Assembly (NCBI RefSeq): GCF_009193155.1
Contig: NZ_VUKD01000004.1
Coordinates: forward strand, 186,001-250,000
Source of the DNA: Georgenia subflava
GTDB lineage: Bacteria; Actinomycetota; Actinomycetes; Actinomycetales; Actinomycetaceae
Direction: 5' to 3'
DNA: 64,000 nucleotides
In this document: in pieces, positions 33,585-42,172 of the stretch
How the letters are laid out: the number at the start of each line of letters is the position of its first letter
How positions within the stretch are numbered: position 1 is the first letter of the stretch
Position numbers and translations under genes: made by a program
Notes under the pieces: model-generated
What the model saw: only the letters and a program-made list of their open reading frames with translations
Databases searched by the model: none
Told to the model about the DNA's origin: nothing

Positions 33585-36140
33585 ATGGCTGAACTGCTCT
33601 ACCGGCTCGGCCGGTTCGCCGCGCGACGTGCCTGGCTCGTCGTGTCGGCCTGGCTCGTCGTGCTGGTCGCCGTCGGGGGAGCCTTCGCCGCGTTCGGCGG
33701 CACGCTGACCACCGCCATCACCATCCCCGGGACCCCGACGGCGGAGGTCACCGACCGGCTGCAGGCCGAGTTCCCCGACGCCGCGGGCGGCACCGGCACC
33801 GTCGTCCTGCACACGACCGACGGCACCGAGCTCTCGGAGACCCAGCGGGCGGAGCTCGTCGACGTCTTCGACGAGGTCTCGGGCGTCGAGGGCGTCAACG
33901 CCGTCGTCGACCCGTTCGCCGTCCAGGCGCAGCTCGCCGAGCAGCAGGCCCGGATCGACGACGGCCGGGCGCAGATCGAGAACGGCCGCGAGCAGATCGC
34001 GGCCGGCCAGGAGCAGCTCGACGCGGCCCGCGAGCAGCTGGACGCCGGCCAGGCGCAGCTGGACGCCGCCGTCGCCCAGGCCGACGCCGCCGGGTTGCTC
34101 GCCCAGGCGCAGCCCCAGCTGGACGCCCAGCAGGCCGAGCTCGACGCGGCCCGTGCCGAGCTCGACGCCCAGGCGGCCGAGCTCGAGAGGCAGGCCGCCG
34201 AGCTCGAGGCCGGCAGCGAGGAGCTCGAGCTCGGCGCCGCCCAGCTCGACCTGGCCGGCGGCATCCGGACGGTCTCCGAGGACGGCTCCGCCGCCACCGC
34301 GACGGTCCAGTTCGCCGAGCCCACCTACGAGGTCCTCGCCGAGACCAAGGAGTCGGTGGTCGAGGCCTTCGAGGACAACCCGGTCGACGGCGTCGAGGTC
34401 GACTTCTCGTCCGAGATCACCCAGAGCGTCGCGAACATCGCCGGCGCGTCCGAGATCGTCGGGCTCGCCGTCGCCGTCGTGGTGCTCATCGTCATGCTGG
34501 GCACGCTGGTGGCGGCGGGGCTGCCGATCGTCTCGGCCCTCGTCGGCGTCGCCGTCGGTGCCCTCGGCGCGATGGCTCTGTCCGGGACCGTCGAGATGAT
34601 CAGCGTGACGCCCGTCCTCGGCCTCATGCTCGGCCTCGCGGTCGGCATCGACTACTCGCTCTTCATCCTCAACCGCCACCGGCGCCAGCTCCGCGACGGC
34701 ATGGAGCTCCACGAGTCCATCGGCCTCGCCACCGGCACGTCCGGCAACGCCGTCGTCTTCGCCGGTCTCACCGTGCTCATCGCGCTGCTGGCCCTGAACG
34801 TCACGGGCATCGACTTCCTCGGCCTGATGGGGACCGTCGCCGCCGGCTGCATCGCGGTCGCCGTGCTCGTCGCCATCACGCTCATGCCGGCACTCCTCGG
34901 GCTCGTGGGCCGTCGGGTGCTGCCGCGCCGCCAGCGTGGGGCGCGCCAGCACGTACGCAGGACCAAGGCCGTGCGCGAGATGTCCACCGGGGCGGCGATC
35001 CTCTCGCTCGTCGTCGGGATCGCCGCGCTCGTCGTCATCGCCCTGCCGGCGCTCGACATGCGCCTCGGCCTGCCGGACGGGTCCTCCGAGCCGGTGGACT
35101 CCACCCAGTACCAGGCGTACTCGGTGGTCGAAGAGAAGTTCGGCGCCGGCCAGAACGGCCCGCTGCTGGTGGTCACCGACGTCCCGGACGGGTACGCGGG
35201 TACCGAGGTGGCGGCGTTCCAGGTCGCCGTCGGGCAGGAGATCGCGGCCCTCGACGACGTCGTGGCCGTGGCGCCGATCGGCACCTCGCAGGACCAGACG
35301 ATCGCGGCGTTCCAGGTGGTGCCCGCGGACGGGCCGAGCAGCGAGTCCACCGAGGAGCTCGTCCACACCCTGCGCGGGCTGAGCATCACCGGCGAGCCCG
35401 GCGTCGAGCTCGGCGTCGCGGGGGCCGCGAGCGGCAACATCGACATCTCCGAGAAGCTCGCGGACGCCCTGCCGACGTACCTCGCCGTCGTCATCGGCCT
35501 CTCGCTGATCATCCTCGTGCTGGTCTTCCGCTCGATCCTCGTCCCGATCATCGCCACCGGCGGGTTCATCCTGTCCGTCTTCGCGGCGTTCGGGGGGATC
35601 ACCGCGATCTACCAGTGGGGTTGGCTCGGGGAGATCTTCGGGGTCCACCAGCCCGGGCCGGTGCTGAGCTTCCTGCCGACGATCCTCATCGGCGTGCTCT
35701 TCGGTCTGGCCATGGACTACCAGCTGTTCCTCGTCTCGGGCATGCGGGAGGCGTACGTCCACGGCACCCCGGCGCGCGCGGCGGTCATCGAGGGCCGACG
35801 CGCCGGGCGGGCGGTCGTCACGGCTGCCGCGATCATCATGGTCTCGGTCTTCGGCGGGTTCATGTTCTCCCACATGGCGATGATCCGGCCGATCGGCTTC
35901 GGGCTCGCGTTCGGCGTCCTCGTCGACGCCTTCGTCGTCCGGATGCTCATCGTGCCGGCGCTGATGCACCTCGCCGGTGACCGGGCATGGTGGCTGCCGC
36001 GGTGGCTCGACCGCATCCTGCCCGACGTCGACGTCGAGGGGGCCGCGCTCGAGCGGCGCCACCACGTCGCCGGGGAGCCGGACGCCGTCGGCACGCCCGA
36101 CGTGGCGAACGCGGGCGAGGTGACGTCGCACGGGCGGTGA
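33585..36140 (+). CDS. MmpL-family RND transporter with coiled-coil insert
   Basis: An 851-aa RND exporter of the MmpL/YdfJ type. Helix 1 (RRAWLVVSAWLVVLVAVGGAFAAF) leads to a porter domain that holds a long coiled coil, residues about 110-215, of heptads like EQLDAAREQLDAGQAQLDAA. Helices 2-6 follow from about 290 with the family Asp in GLAVGIDYSLFILNRHRR; helices 7-12 have the second Asp in LFGLAMDYQLFLVSGMREAY. The two Asp-Tyr pairs are the proton-relay sites of MmpL3-type proteins. The TetR operators upstream indicate inducible control. Probable exporter of a lipid or amphiphile; the substrate is unknown. Confidence 0.93.
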   Translation: MAELLYRLGRFAARRAWLVVSAWLVVLVAVGGAFAAFGGTLTTAITIPGTPTAEVTDRLQAEFPDAAGGTGTVVLHTTDGTELSETQRAELVDVFDEVSGVEGVNAVVDPFAVQAQLAEQQARIDDGRAQIENGREQIAAGQEQLDAAREQLDAGQAQLDAAVAQADAAGLLAQAQPQLDAQQAELDAARAELDAQAAELERQAAELEAGSEELELGAAQLDLAGGIRTVSEDGSAATATVQFAEPTYEVLAETKESVVEAFEDNPVDGVEVDFSSEITQSVANIAGASEIVGLAVAVVVLIVMLGTLVAAGLPIVSALVGVAVGALGAMALSGTVEMISVTPVLGLMLGLAVGIDYSLFILNRHRRQLRDGMELHESIGLATGTSGNAVVFAGLTVLIALLALNVTGIDFLGLMGTVAAGCIAVAVLVAITLMPALLGLVGRRVLPRRQRGARQHVRRTKAVREMSTGAAILSLVVGIAALVVIALPALDMRLGLPDGSSEPVDSTQYQAYSVVEEKFGAGQNGPLLVVTDVPDGYAGTEVAAFQVAVGQEIAALDDVVAVAPIGTSQDQTIAAFQVVPADGPSSESTEELVHTLRGLSITGEPGVELGVAGAASGNIDISEKLADALPTYLAVVIGLSLIILVLVFRSILVPIIATGGFILSVFAAFGGITAIYQWGWLGEIFGVHQPGPVLSFLPTILIGVLFGLAMDYQLFLVSGMREAYVHGTPARAAVIEGRRAGRAVVTAAAIIMVSVFGGFMFSHMAMIRPIGFGLAFGVLVDAFVVRMLIVPALMHLAGDRAWWLPRWLDRILPDVDVEGAALERRHHVAGEPDAVGTPDVANAGEVTSHGR

Positions 36141-36195
36141 CGCTCGCCATGGCGCCGAACTGGTGCACAGGGGCAACTGCTGCTGAGGTTGACGC

Positions 36196-37242
36196 ATGAC
36201 GACGGCGACGCACCGCAAACGCATCGGCTTCCTGTCCTTCGGGCACTGGCAGGCGATCCCGGGGTCGCAGTCCCGCACCGCGGCTGACGCGCTGCTGCAG
36301 ACGATCGACCTCGCGGTCGGCGCCGAGGAGCTCGGCATCGACGGCGCGTACGTCCGGGTGCACCACTTCGCGCCCCAGCTGGCCTCGCCGTTCCCGCTGC
36401 TCGCGGCGGTCGGTGCGCGCACGTCGCGCATCGAGATCGGCACCGCGGTCATCGACATGCGCTACGAGAACCCGCTGTACATGGCCGAGGAGGCGGCCGC
36501 CGCCGACCTCATCAGCGGCGGGCGGCTCCAGCTCGGGATCTCGCGCGGGTCGCCCGAGCCTGCGCTGCACGGCTACGAGTCCTTCGGCTACGTGCCCGGC
36601 GAGGGGCAGAGCGACGCCGACATGGCCCGCGCGCACACCGAGGTGTTCCGCGCCGCGATCGGCGGGGCACCGGTGGTACGCGCGAACCCGCGGATGACCG
36701 GAGCCGAAGGTGTCCTGGACGTCCAGCCGCAGTCTCCCGGACTGCCCGACCGGATCTGGTGGGGCTCCGGCACCCGCGGTACCGCCCGGTGGACGGCCGA
36801 GCAGGGCATGAACCTCATGAGCTCGACGCTGCTGACAGAGGACACCGGCGTGCCCTTCGACGAGCTGCAGGCCGAGCAGATCGACGTCTACCGCGAGGCC
36901 TGGAAGGAGGCGGGGTGGGAGCGCGAGCCCCGCGTGTCGGTCAGCCGCAGCGTCATCCCGCTCGTCAGCGACCTGGACCGACGGTACTTCGGTGCCTCCG
37001 CCGCCGTCGAGGGGCACGACCAGGTCGGCCTGCTGGAAGGGGTGCGGGCCAGGTTCGGCAAGAGCTACACCGGCGAGCCCGACGTCATCGCCGACGAGCT
37101 CGCCAAGGACGCCGCGGTCCGGGCTGCCGACTCGCTGCTGCTCACCGTGCCGAACCAGCTCGGCGTCGAGTACAACCTGCACCTGCTCCAGAGCATCGCC
37201 GAGTACGTCGCCCCTGCGATCGGCTGGTCTTCGGCCGTGTGA
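36196..37242 (+). CDS. LLM-class flavin-dependent oxidoreductase
   Basis: A 348-aa luciferase-like FMN/F420 oxidoreductase with a TIM-barrel fold. The start IGFLSFGHWQAIPGSQSRTAADALLQTIDLAVGAEELGIDGAYVRVHHFAPQLASPFPLLAAVGARTSRIEIGTAVIDMRYENPLYMAEEAAAADLISGGRLQLGISRGSPEPALHGYESFGY is the family core with its RxELGISRG-type cofactor segment. ATG 36196 is 56 bp after the MmpL stop and may be co-transcribed. The last codons and stop lie in a 51-bp tandem repeat. Bacterial members act as monooxygenases or dehydrogenases on diverse substrates; F420 versus FMN cannot be told. Confidence 0.9.
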   Translation: MTTATHRKRIGFLSFGHWQAIPGSQSRTAADALLQTIDLAVGAEELGIDGAYVRVHHFAPQLASPFPLLAAVGARTSRIEIGTAVIDMRYENPLYMAEEAAAADLISGGRLQLGISRGSPEPALHGYESFGYVPGEGQSDADMARAHTEVFRAAIGGAPVVRANPRMTGAEGVLDVQPQSPGLPDRIWWGSGTRGTARWTAEQGMNLMSSTLLTEDTGVPFDELQAEQIDVYREAWKEAGWEREPRVSVSRSVIPLVSDLDRRYFGASAAVEGHDQVGLLEGVRARFGKSYTGEPDVIADELAKDAAVRAADSLLLTVPNQLGVEYNLHLLQSIAEYVAPAIGWSSAV

Positions 37243-37316
37243 GGTATCGCCGAGCACGCCGGCCCTGCGATCGGCTGGTCTCCGGCCGTGTGAGGCGTCG
37301 CCGACCACGCGGCCCC
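37195..37316 (+). repeat. 51-bp tandem repeat x2.4 at LLM gene stop
   Basis: Units begin at 37195 and 37246 (ATCGCCGAGTACGTCGCCCC versus ATCGCCGAGCACGCCGGCCC), with a partial third from 37297. Each full unit ends GGCCGTGTGAGG, so the TGA stop of the LLM gene is duplicated in the trailer. Confidence 0.9.
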
Positions 37317-37384
37317 CGAGATGGTCCCCGGCCGTATGCGGATTTCCCGCGTCGCTCGGCCGGACTGCCTCGTAGGCTGCGTCT

Positions 37385-37867
37385 GTGCCCCAGCTGGAAT
37401 CGACCTTTCTCTCGGTGCTGCCGGTCCCGCCAGCAGTGCTCTGGCGACACGCGACCACCTTCACCGGGATCAACGGTGAGTTCTTCCCGCTCCTGCGGAT
37501 GACCACGCCGGAGGGTGTCAGCGCGATCGACCCGGACAGCATCGTGCTCGGCCAGCGGATCTTCCGCTCTTGGCTGCTCCTAGGCGGCGTCCTCCCGGTG
37601 GAGTACGACGACCTCGTCGTCGTCGAGATTGAGCCCGGGCGCCGGTTCCTGGAGCGCTCGAGCATGCTCACCTCGAAGGTCTGGGAGCACGAGCGCACGG
37701 TCGAGGACCTCGGGAGCGGGATGTCGAGGCTCACCGACCGAGTCGCGTTCGAGCCACGGGTGCCGTGGCTCGGGCCGCTGATGGCACCCGTGGTCGGGCT
37801 GCTGTTCCGGTACCGCCACCGACGCCTCGCCGCGCGCTACCGCAGGCATCAGTTCGTCGGCGAGTGA
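37385..37867 (+). CDS. SRPBCC-fold protein
   Basis: A 160-aa protein with the Bet v1-like START/SRPBCC layout: LESTFLSVLPVPPAVLWRHATTFTGINGEFFPLLRMTTPEG, a middle LLGGVLPVEYDDLVVVEIEPGRRFLERSSMLTSKVWEHERTVEDLGSGMSRLTDRVAFEPRVPWLGPLMAPVVGLLFRYRHRRLAARY. A hydrophobic cavity protein that may bind a lipid-like ligand; the C-terminal helix is basic. GTG 37385. It lies downstream of the LLM gene (140 bp). The stop starts an imperfect 72-bp duplication. Function not assigned. Confidence 0.72.
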   Translation: MPQLESTFLSVLPVPPAVLWRHATTFTGINGEFFPLLRMTTPEGVSAIDPDSIVLGQRIFRSWLLLGGVLPVEYDDLVVVEIEPGRRFLERSSMLTSKVWEHERTVEDLGSGMSRLTDRVAFEPRVPWLGPLMAPVVGLLFRYRHRRLAARYRRHQFVGE

Positions 37868-38004
37868 CACGAACCGGTCGGCCGCGAGCGCGTGAGGTGG
37901 TGCGGAATGCGTCGCTCGACGACACAGAACGCCGAGTGACGCGAAATGGTCGGCTGCTGAGCCTGTGGGTGGTGCGGATCGTGTCTCTCGGTGACCGTGA
38001 CGGG
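37861..38004 (+). repeat. imperfect 72-bp duplication at SRPBCC gene stop
   Basis: The segment beginning CGAGTGACACGAACCGGTCG at 37861 (gene stop included) is repeated from 37933 as CGAGTGACGCGAAATGGTCG, with roughly two-thirds to three-quarters of positions matching over the 72-bp period. The second copy is more diverged. No gene in the gap. Confidence 0.75.
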
Positions 38005-38012
38005 CATTCTGC

Positions 38013-38411
38013 CTACGGGACGGCAGCCGGGCGGACATCGGTGTGCCCGAAGTCGTCGCCCTTGAAGAGCAGCGCCTCGCCGGAGAGCTTGGCGAGGGCG
38101 TAGCCGAAGCAGTCCCCGTAGTTCAGGCCCGCCGGATGCCCGGTTCCCCTGCCGAAGTCCCGGTATGCCGCCCGGGCCTCGCGCGCGTGCTCAGGCGTGA
38201 CCTCGACGATGTCGATACCGAGATGCTCGAGCAGCTCGTCGAGTCGCCTCGAGAGCACCGGATCACCTACCCGGTCGACGACGATTCCTGTCTCGACGTA
38301 GCTCGCTGCCGAGAGGCGGGGCTGCTCGGCGCCGAGGATGAGCTCGACAATGCCTTCTGCCTCCGGTTCGTCGAGCAGGATCGCCACCAGCGCCGACGTC
38401 TCGACTATCAC
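38013..38411 (-). CDS. vapC: VapC-type PIN-domain toxin
   Basis: A 132-aa PIN-domain ribonuclease toxin. MIVETSALVAILLDEPEAEGIVELI gives the first acidic site (Glu in VETSA where most have Asp), with LSAASYVETGIVVDR, ARAAYRDFGRGTGHPAGLNYGDCFGYALAKLSGEALLFKGDDFGHTDV completing the four-acid pocket. The N-terminal motif is VETS rather than VDTS; Rv0624-type toxins are similar. It overlaps the antitoxin gene by 4 bp (ATGA). Expected to cleave tRNA or rRNA when free of antitoxin. Confidence 0.9.
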   Translation of the reverse strand: MIVETSALVAILLDEPEAEGIVELILGAEQPRLSAASYVETGIVVDRVGDPVLSRRLDELLEHLGIDIVEVTPEHAREARAAYRDFGRGTGHPAGLNYGDCFGYALAKLSGEALLFKGDDFGHTDVRPAAVP

Positions 38412-38671
38412 TCTGGCAGTCCTGACTCGTCGTAGAGGTCGTCCGTGGCCAGGCCGGTGACGCCGGCGGTGGAGAGGCGCTGGCGCATGTCGGTGAGAGT
38501 GCGGTCCACGGCTTGTCGACGCGTGGCGTCGTCACGTCGAGCGTCAGCATCGAGGTCGGCGAGGTACCGCTCGAGCGCAGCCTCGATCGCGCCCGTCTGA
38601 CTCGCCCCCGTGCGCCGCGCGACAGCGCGAGCGAGCTCGTGGACGCGCTCGTTCTTGATGTTGAGCCCCAC
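38408..38671 (-). CDS. vapB: VapB-type antitoxin (Rv0623-like)
   Basis: An 87-aa antitoxin: MGLNIKNERVHELARAVARRTGASQTGAIEAALERYLADL is the ribbon-helix-helix-type N-terminal DNA-binding part (VapB Rv0623 family), and the C-terminal tail (GVTGLATDDLYDESGLPE) is the toxin-neutralising segment. It is the first gene of the pair and probably represses its own promoter. An inverted repeat ACCCC-N12-GGGGT just upstream is the candidate operator. ATG 38671 is 6 bp from it. Confidence 0.9.
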   Translation of the reverse strand: MGLNIKNERVHELARAVARRTGASQTGAIEAALERYLADLDADARRDDATRRQAVDRTLTDMRQRLSTAGVTGLATDDLYDESGLPE

Positions 38672-38677
38672 GGTGGC

Positions 38678-38699
38678 ACCCCTTCTACCGTAATGGGGT
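38678..38699 (-). promoter_or_regulatory. candidate VapBC operator
   Basis: ACCCC (38678..38682) and GGGGT (38695..38699) form an inverted repeat with a 12-nt spacer, 6 bp upstream of the antitoxin start. Confidence 0.5.
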
Positions 38700-38722
38700 A
38701 CAAGTCTACCTAGGCGAGCGGG

Positions 38723-39637
38723 CTACAGGTAGGGCCGGACGAGCTCGGTGTAGCGCTCGGCCATGGTCGCCACGGTCTGGTTGCCGGGTGCGTCCCAGAT
38801 CTCCTGGTTGAAGATCTCGACCTCGACGTCGCCGGTGTAGCCCGCCTCGGCCACCCATCTGGTGATCGTCGGGAAGTCGATGAACCCGTCGCCCATGAAG
38901 CCGCGGGAGAGCAGCGGGTCGGCGGCGATCGGCTGGTTCCAGTCGCACACCTGGTACGACGCCAGCCGGCCCTCACGACCGGCGCGGGCGATCTGCTCCT
39001 GCAGCTGCGGGTCCCACCACACGTGGTAGGTGTCCACCACCACGCCGACCGTCTCCGCGGGGTACGGCGCCGCCATGTCCAGGCACTGCCCCAGGGTGGA
39101 CAGCACCGCCCGGTCCGCGGCGAAGATCGGGTGCAGCGGCTCGAGCACGAGCCGGACGCCGTGCTCGGCCGCGAACGGGACGAGCTCGCCGATGCGGTCG
39201 GCCACCCGGCCGCGGGCGGCCACCAGGTCCTTGTCGCCGCCCGGACGCGGCGGCCTGTTCGGTCCCGTCGCCGCGGGCAGCCCGCCGACCACCATGATGA
39301 CCTCGCTCGTGCCGAGCGTGGCCGCCTCAACGATCGCGGCGCGGTTGTCCTCGAGCGCTGCCGACCGGCCGGCGTCGTCGTCCGCGGTGAGGAATCCGCC
39401 GCGGCACAGCGACGACACCCGCAGGCCCGCGTCGCGCACGATCTGTGCGCTGCGCTCCAGCCCCGCCTCGGCCACCCGGTCGCGCCAGAGCCCGACGGCG
39501 GGCAGCCCCGCGGCAACCGCGCCCACGACGGCCTGCTCGAGCGTCCAGGCCTTGGTGGTGGCGGTGTTCAGCGACAGGCGCGACAGGTCGGGCACGGCAG
39601 CTCCTGCGGTCTCGGCGACGGGTGCGGTGACGGTCAT
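38723..39637 (-). CDS. sugar-phosphate isomerase/epimerase-family TIM-barrel protein
   Basis: A 304-aa xylose-isomerase-like TIM barrel. Landmarks are LSLNTATTKAWTLEQAVVGAVAAGLPAVGLWRDRV, LRVSSLCRGGFLTADDDAGR, EVIMVVGGLPAATG, VRLVLEPLHPIFAADRAVLSTL (metal Glu), VVDTYHVWWDPQLQEQI (metal Asp) and SYQVCDWNQPIAADPLLSRGFMGDGFIDFPTITRWVAEAGYTGDVEVEIFN (metal His/Glu region). The start overlaps the DUF993 stop (ATGA). It is the last gene of the Gfo-DUF993-isomerase operon, so it acts on the same unknown sugar. Confidence 0.9.
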   Translation of the reverse strand: MTVTAPVAETAGAAVPDLSRLSLNTATTKAWTLEQAVVGAVAAGLPAVGLWRDRVAEAGLERSAQIVRDAGLRVSSLCRGGFLTADDDAGRSAALEDNRAAIVEAATLGTSEVIMVVGGLPAATGPNRPPRPGGDKDLVAARGRVADRIGELVPFAAEHGVRLVLEPLHPIFAADRAVLSTLGQCLDMAAPYPAETVGVVVDTYHVWWDPQLQEQIARAGREGRLASYQVCDWNQPIAADPLLSRGFMGDGFIDFPTITRWVAEAGYTGDVEVEIFNQEIWDAPGNQTVATMAERYTELVRPYL

Positions 39638-40848
39638 CGGGCGTCGGTCCCGAAACCGGTGACGGCCAGGTACTGGCCCATGCGGCGGGCGGCGAGCTCC
39701 GGGTCGGTGAGCAGGCCGGCGGTGTCGGCCAGCCGGAATAGCTCGACCAGGTGCGGCACCGACCGCCCGGCGTGCAGGCCGCCGACCATCTGGAACCCGG
39801 GCTGGTGCCCGTTGAGCCAGGCGAGGAACGCGACGCCGGTCTTGTAGTAGTAGGTCGGCGCGGCGAAGATGTGCCGGCCGAGCGCCTGGGTGGATGCCAG
39901 GATCTCGTGGGCACGGGCGGGGTCGCCGCCCGGCTCGAGCTCCTGCAGGGCGGTGGACGCGGCCGGCGCGATGGCGGCGAAGATGCCGAGCAGCGCGTCG
40001 GAGTGGCCGCGCTCGTCGCCGACCACCAGGTCCGGGTAGTTGTAGTCGTCGCCCGTGTACATGCGCACGCCCTCGGGCAGGCGCTCGCGCACCCAGATCT
40101 CCAGGTCGGCGTCGAGGAGGGAGACCTTGATGCCGTCGACCTTGTCGGCGTGCGCACCGATGAGCTCGAGCACGGTCTCGGCGGCGGCGTAGGGCTCGGT
40201 GTGGCCCCAGTAGCCGGACAGGGCCGGGTCGAACGCCTCGCCGAGCCAGTGCAGGATCACCGGGGAGCTGCACTCGGCGAGCAGCGTCGAGTACACGGAG
40301 AGGTAGTCGGCGGCGTCCCGTGCCGCGGCGGCCAGCGCCCGCGACGCCATGAGGATCGGCTTCGCGCCCGCACCGACGACGGTGGCCAGCTGCTCGCGGT
40401 AGGCGTCGGTCACGGCCTGCAGCGCCGCGGCCGGCTCGACGCCTGTCAGGCTCGCCGGGTCGAGCTGGTCGGTGCCGGCCCCGCAGGCGATGGCCCCGCC
40501 GACCGAGCGGGCCTCGGCCGAGGAACGGCGGATCAGCTCGGTGGCCGCGGGCCAGTCCAGCCCCATGCCGCGCTGGGCTGTGTCCATCGCCTCGGCGACG
40601 CCGAGCCCCAGGGACCACAGGTGGTGGCGGAACGCCAGGGTGGCGTCCCAGTCCAGGACGGCGGGGGAGCCGGGAGTGTTCTCCGCCGTCAGGACCGGGA
40701 CCACGTGCGCGGCGGCGTAGGCGACGCGAGCCGTGAACGGCGAGGTCGGGCTGGTCCACGCGCCGGGGGCGCGGAGCTGGTGCTCGGTGAGGGTGCCGTC
40801 GCCGGCGGGCAGGGCGAGCGTCGTCGTGCTCAGCTGTTGGGCGGTCAT
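39634..40848 (-). CDS. DUF993 family protein (dihydrodipicolinate-synthase-like barrel)
   Basis: A 404-aa protein of the DUF993 family, remote relatives of class I aldolases/dihydrodipicolinate synthase. It reads ARVAYAAAHVVPVLTAENTPGSPAVLDWDATLAFRHHLWSLGLGVAEAMDTAQRGMGLDWPAATELIRRS, with DKVDGIKVSLLDADLEIWVRERLPEGVRMYTGDDYNYPDLVVGDERGHSDALLGIFAAIAP, in which the Lys of DGIKVSL aligns with the Schiff-base region. Overlaps its neighbours on both sides (ATGA). A retro-aldol step on a keto-sugar produced by the Gfo/Idh/MocA enzyme is plausible, but no activity is established. Confidence 0.88.
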   Translation of the reverse strand: MTAQQLSTTTLALPAGDGTLTEHQLRAPGAWTSPTSPFTARVAYAAAHVVPVLTAENTPGSPAVLDWDATLAFRHHLWSLGLGVAEAMDTAQRGMGLDWPAATELIRRSSAEARSVGGAIACGAGTDQLDPASLTGVEPAAALQAVTDAYREQLATVVGAGAKPILMASRALAAAARDAADYLSVYSTLLAECSSPVILHWLGEAFDPALSGYWGHTEPYAAAETVLELIGAHADKVDGIKVSLLDADLEIWVRERLPEGVRMYTGDDYNYPDLVVGDERGHSDALLGIFAAIAPAASTALQELEPGGDPARAHEILASTQALGRHIFAAPTYYYKTGVAFLAWLNGHQPGFQMVGGLHAGRSVPHLVELFRLADTAGLLTDPELAARRMGQYLAVTGFGTDAR

Positions 40849-42077
40849 CGGGTGCTCCCTACGGGTTCGCCCACGACGTCGGCGCGGGCACTGGCGGTGG
40901 CGTCGGCGTCGCCGTCGAGGCTGATGGCCGGGATGTCGAGGCGGCGGCCCTCGTCGGAGGAGCGCAGCCCGAGCTCGGCGAGCTGGACGCCGCGGGCGGC
41001 CGAGAGCAGCTCGAAGCGGTGCGGGCGGCCGGCGACGACGTCGCGGAGGAACTCCTCCCACTGCAGCCTGAACCCGTTGTCGAGGTCGTCGTTGGCTGGC
41101 ACCTCCATCCACTGGTCGCGGAAGGACTCGGTGACGGGCAGGTCCGGGTTCCACACCGGCTTGGGGGTGTGGGCGCGCTGCTGGGCGACGCACTTGCGCA
41201 GCCCGGCGACGGCGGAGCCGTGGGTGCCGTCGATCTGGAACTCGACGAGCTCGTCGCGGTGGACGCGCACCGCCCAGGAGGAGTTGATCTGCGCGATCAC
41301 GGGGTCCCCGGCCGGGGTGCGCACCTCGAAGATGCCGTACGCGGCGTCGTCGGCGGTGGCGTCGTACGGCTCGCCGCGCTCGTCCCAGCGGGTGGGGATG
41401 TGCGTGACCGCCTTGGCGGTGACGGACTCGACGGTGCCGAGGACGCCCTCGAGGACGTAGTTCCAGTGGCAGAACATGTCGACGGTCATGCCGCCGCCGT
41501 CCTCCTTGCGGTAGTTCCAGGAGGGGCGCTGGGCGGCCTGGGTCTCGCCCTCGAAGACCCAGTACCCGAACTCCCCGCGCAGGGAGAGGATGCGGCCGAA
41601 GAAGCCCTCGTCGACCAGCCGGCGCAGCTTGACCAGGCCGGGCAGGTAGAGCTTGTCGTGGACGACGCCGGCCGTGATGCCGGTCTGCTGAGCCAGGCGG
41701 GCGAGCTCGACGGCCTCGTCGAGGGTCTCTGCGGTCGGCTTCTCGGTGTAGATGTGCTTGCCGGCCCGCATCGCCTTCGTCAGGGCCGCGACCCGCCGCG
41801 AGGTGACCTGGGCGTCGAAGTAGATGTCGACCGTCGGGTCGGCGATGGCGGCGTCGACGTCGGTGCTCCACTCGGTGACGCCGTGCTCGGCGGCGATCTC
41901 ACGGAGCTTGTCCTCGTTACGACCCAAAAGGATCGGCTCGACCTGCACCTTGGTGCCGTCCTCGAGCTCGACGCCGCCGGCGTCGCGGATGGCGAGGATC
42001 GAGCGGACGAGGTGCTGGCGGTAGCCCATGCGGCCGGTGATGCCGTTCATGGCGATGCGAAGCGTGCGGGTGGTCAT
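40845..42077 (-). CDS. Gfo/Idh/MocA-family oxidoreductase
   Basis: A 410-aa NAD(P) oxidoreductase. The Rossmann part is TLRIAMNGITGRMGYRQHLVRSILAIRDAGGVELEDGTKVQVEPILLGRNEDKLREIAAEHG, with IYTEKPTAETLDEAVELARLA as the EKP motif, and the C-terminal domain has GVVHDKLYLPGLVKLRRLVDEGFFGRILSLRGEFGYWVFEG and GGGMTVDMFCHWNYVLEGVLG. The first gene of a three-gene operon; LacI-type repeats lie upstream. Enzymes of this set oxidise a hydroxyl of a sugar, acid or inositol. Its ATG is 42077. Confidence 0.9.
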   Translation of the reverse strand: MTTRTLRIAMNGITGRMGYRQHLVRSILAIRDAGGVELEDGTKVQVEPILLGRNEDKLREIAAEHGVTEWSTDVDAAIADPTVDIYFDAQVTSRRVAALTKAMRAGKHIYTEKPTAETLDEAVELARLAQQTGITAGVVHDKLYLPGLVKLRRLVDEGFFGRILSLRGEFGYWVFEGETQAAQRPSWNYRKEDGGGMTVDMFCHWNYVLEGVLGTVESVTAKAVTHIPTRWDERGEPYDATADDAAYGIFEVRTPAGDPVIAQINSSWAVRVHRDELVEFQIDGTHGSAVAGLRKCVAQQRAHTPKPVWNPDLPVTESFRDQWMEVPANDDLDNGFRLQWEEFLRDVVAGRPHRFELLSAARGVQLAELGLRSSDEGRRLDIPAISLDGDADATASARADVVGEPVGSTR

Positions 42078-42094
42078 TGTCTCTCCGTCGAGTC

Positions 42095-42124
42095 GGGAAA
42101 GCCGGGTGCGGAATGCGCTTTCCC
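42095..42124 (-). promoter_or_regulatory. candidate LacI operator ahead of Gfo/DUF993 operon
   Basis: GGGAAAGC (42095..42102) and GCTTTCCC (42117..42124) form a perfect inverted repeat with a 14-nt spacer, placed 17 bp upstream of the Gfo/Idh start. The arms resemble half-sites of LacI-family operators. Confidence 0.55.
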
Positions 42125-42172
42125 GCACGGTAGGCCGGGCGGGCTCCCGATGTCAACGTCTCCGACTTCCGG

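Noticed and set aside
33495-36458. A 987-codon minus-strand open frame opposite the MmpL gene
   Set aside because: Composition is acidic/His-rich low complexity and it mirrors the MmpL gene; the MmpL protein has full family motifs and helices.
36196-37242. LLM gene as an MmpL operon partner with a dedicated lipid role
   Set aside because: The genes are close (56 bp), but no sequence feature links the two functions, so only possible co-transcription is stated.
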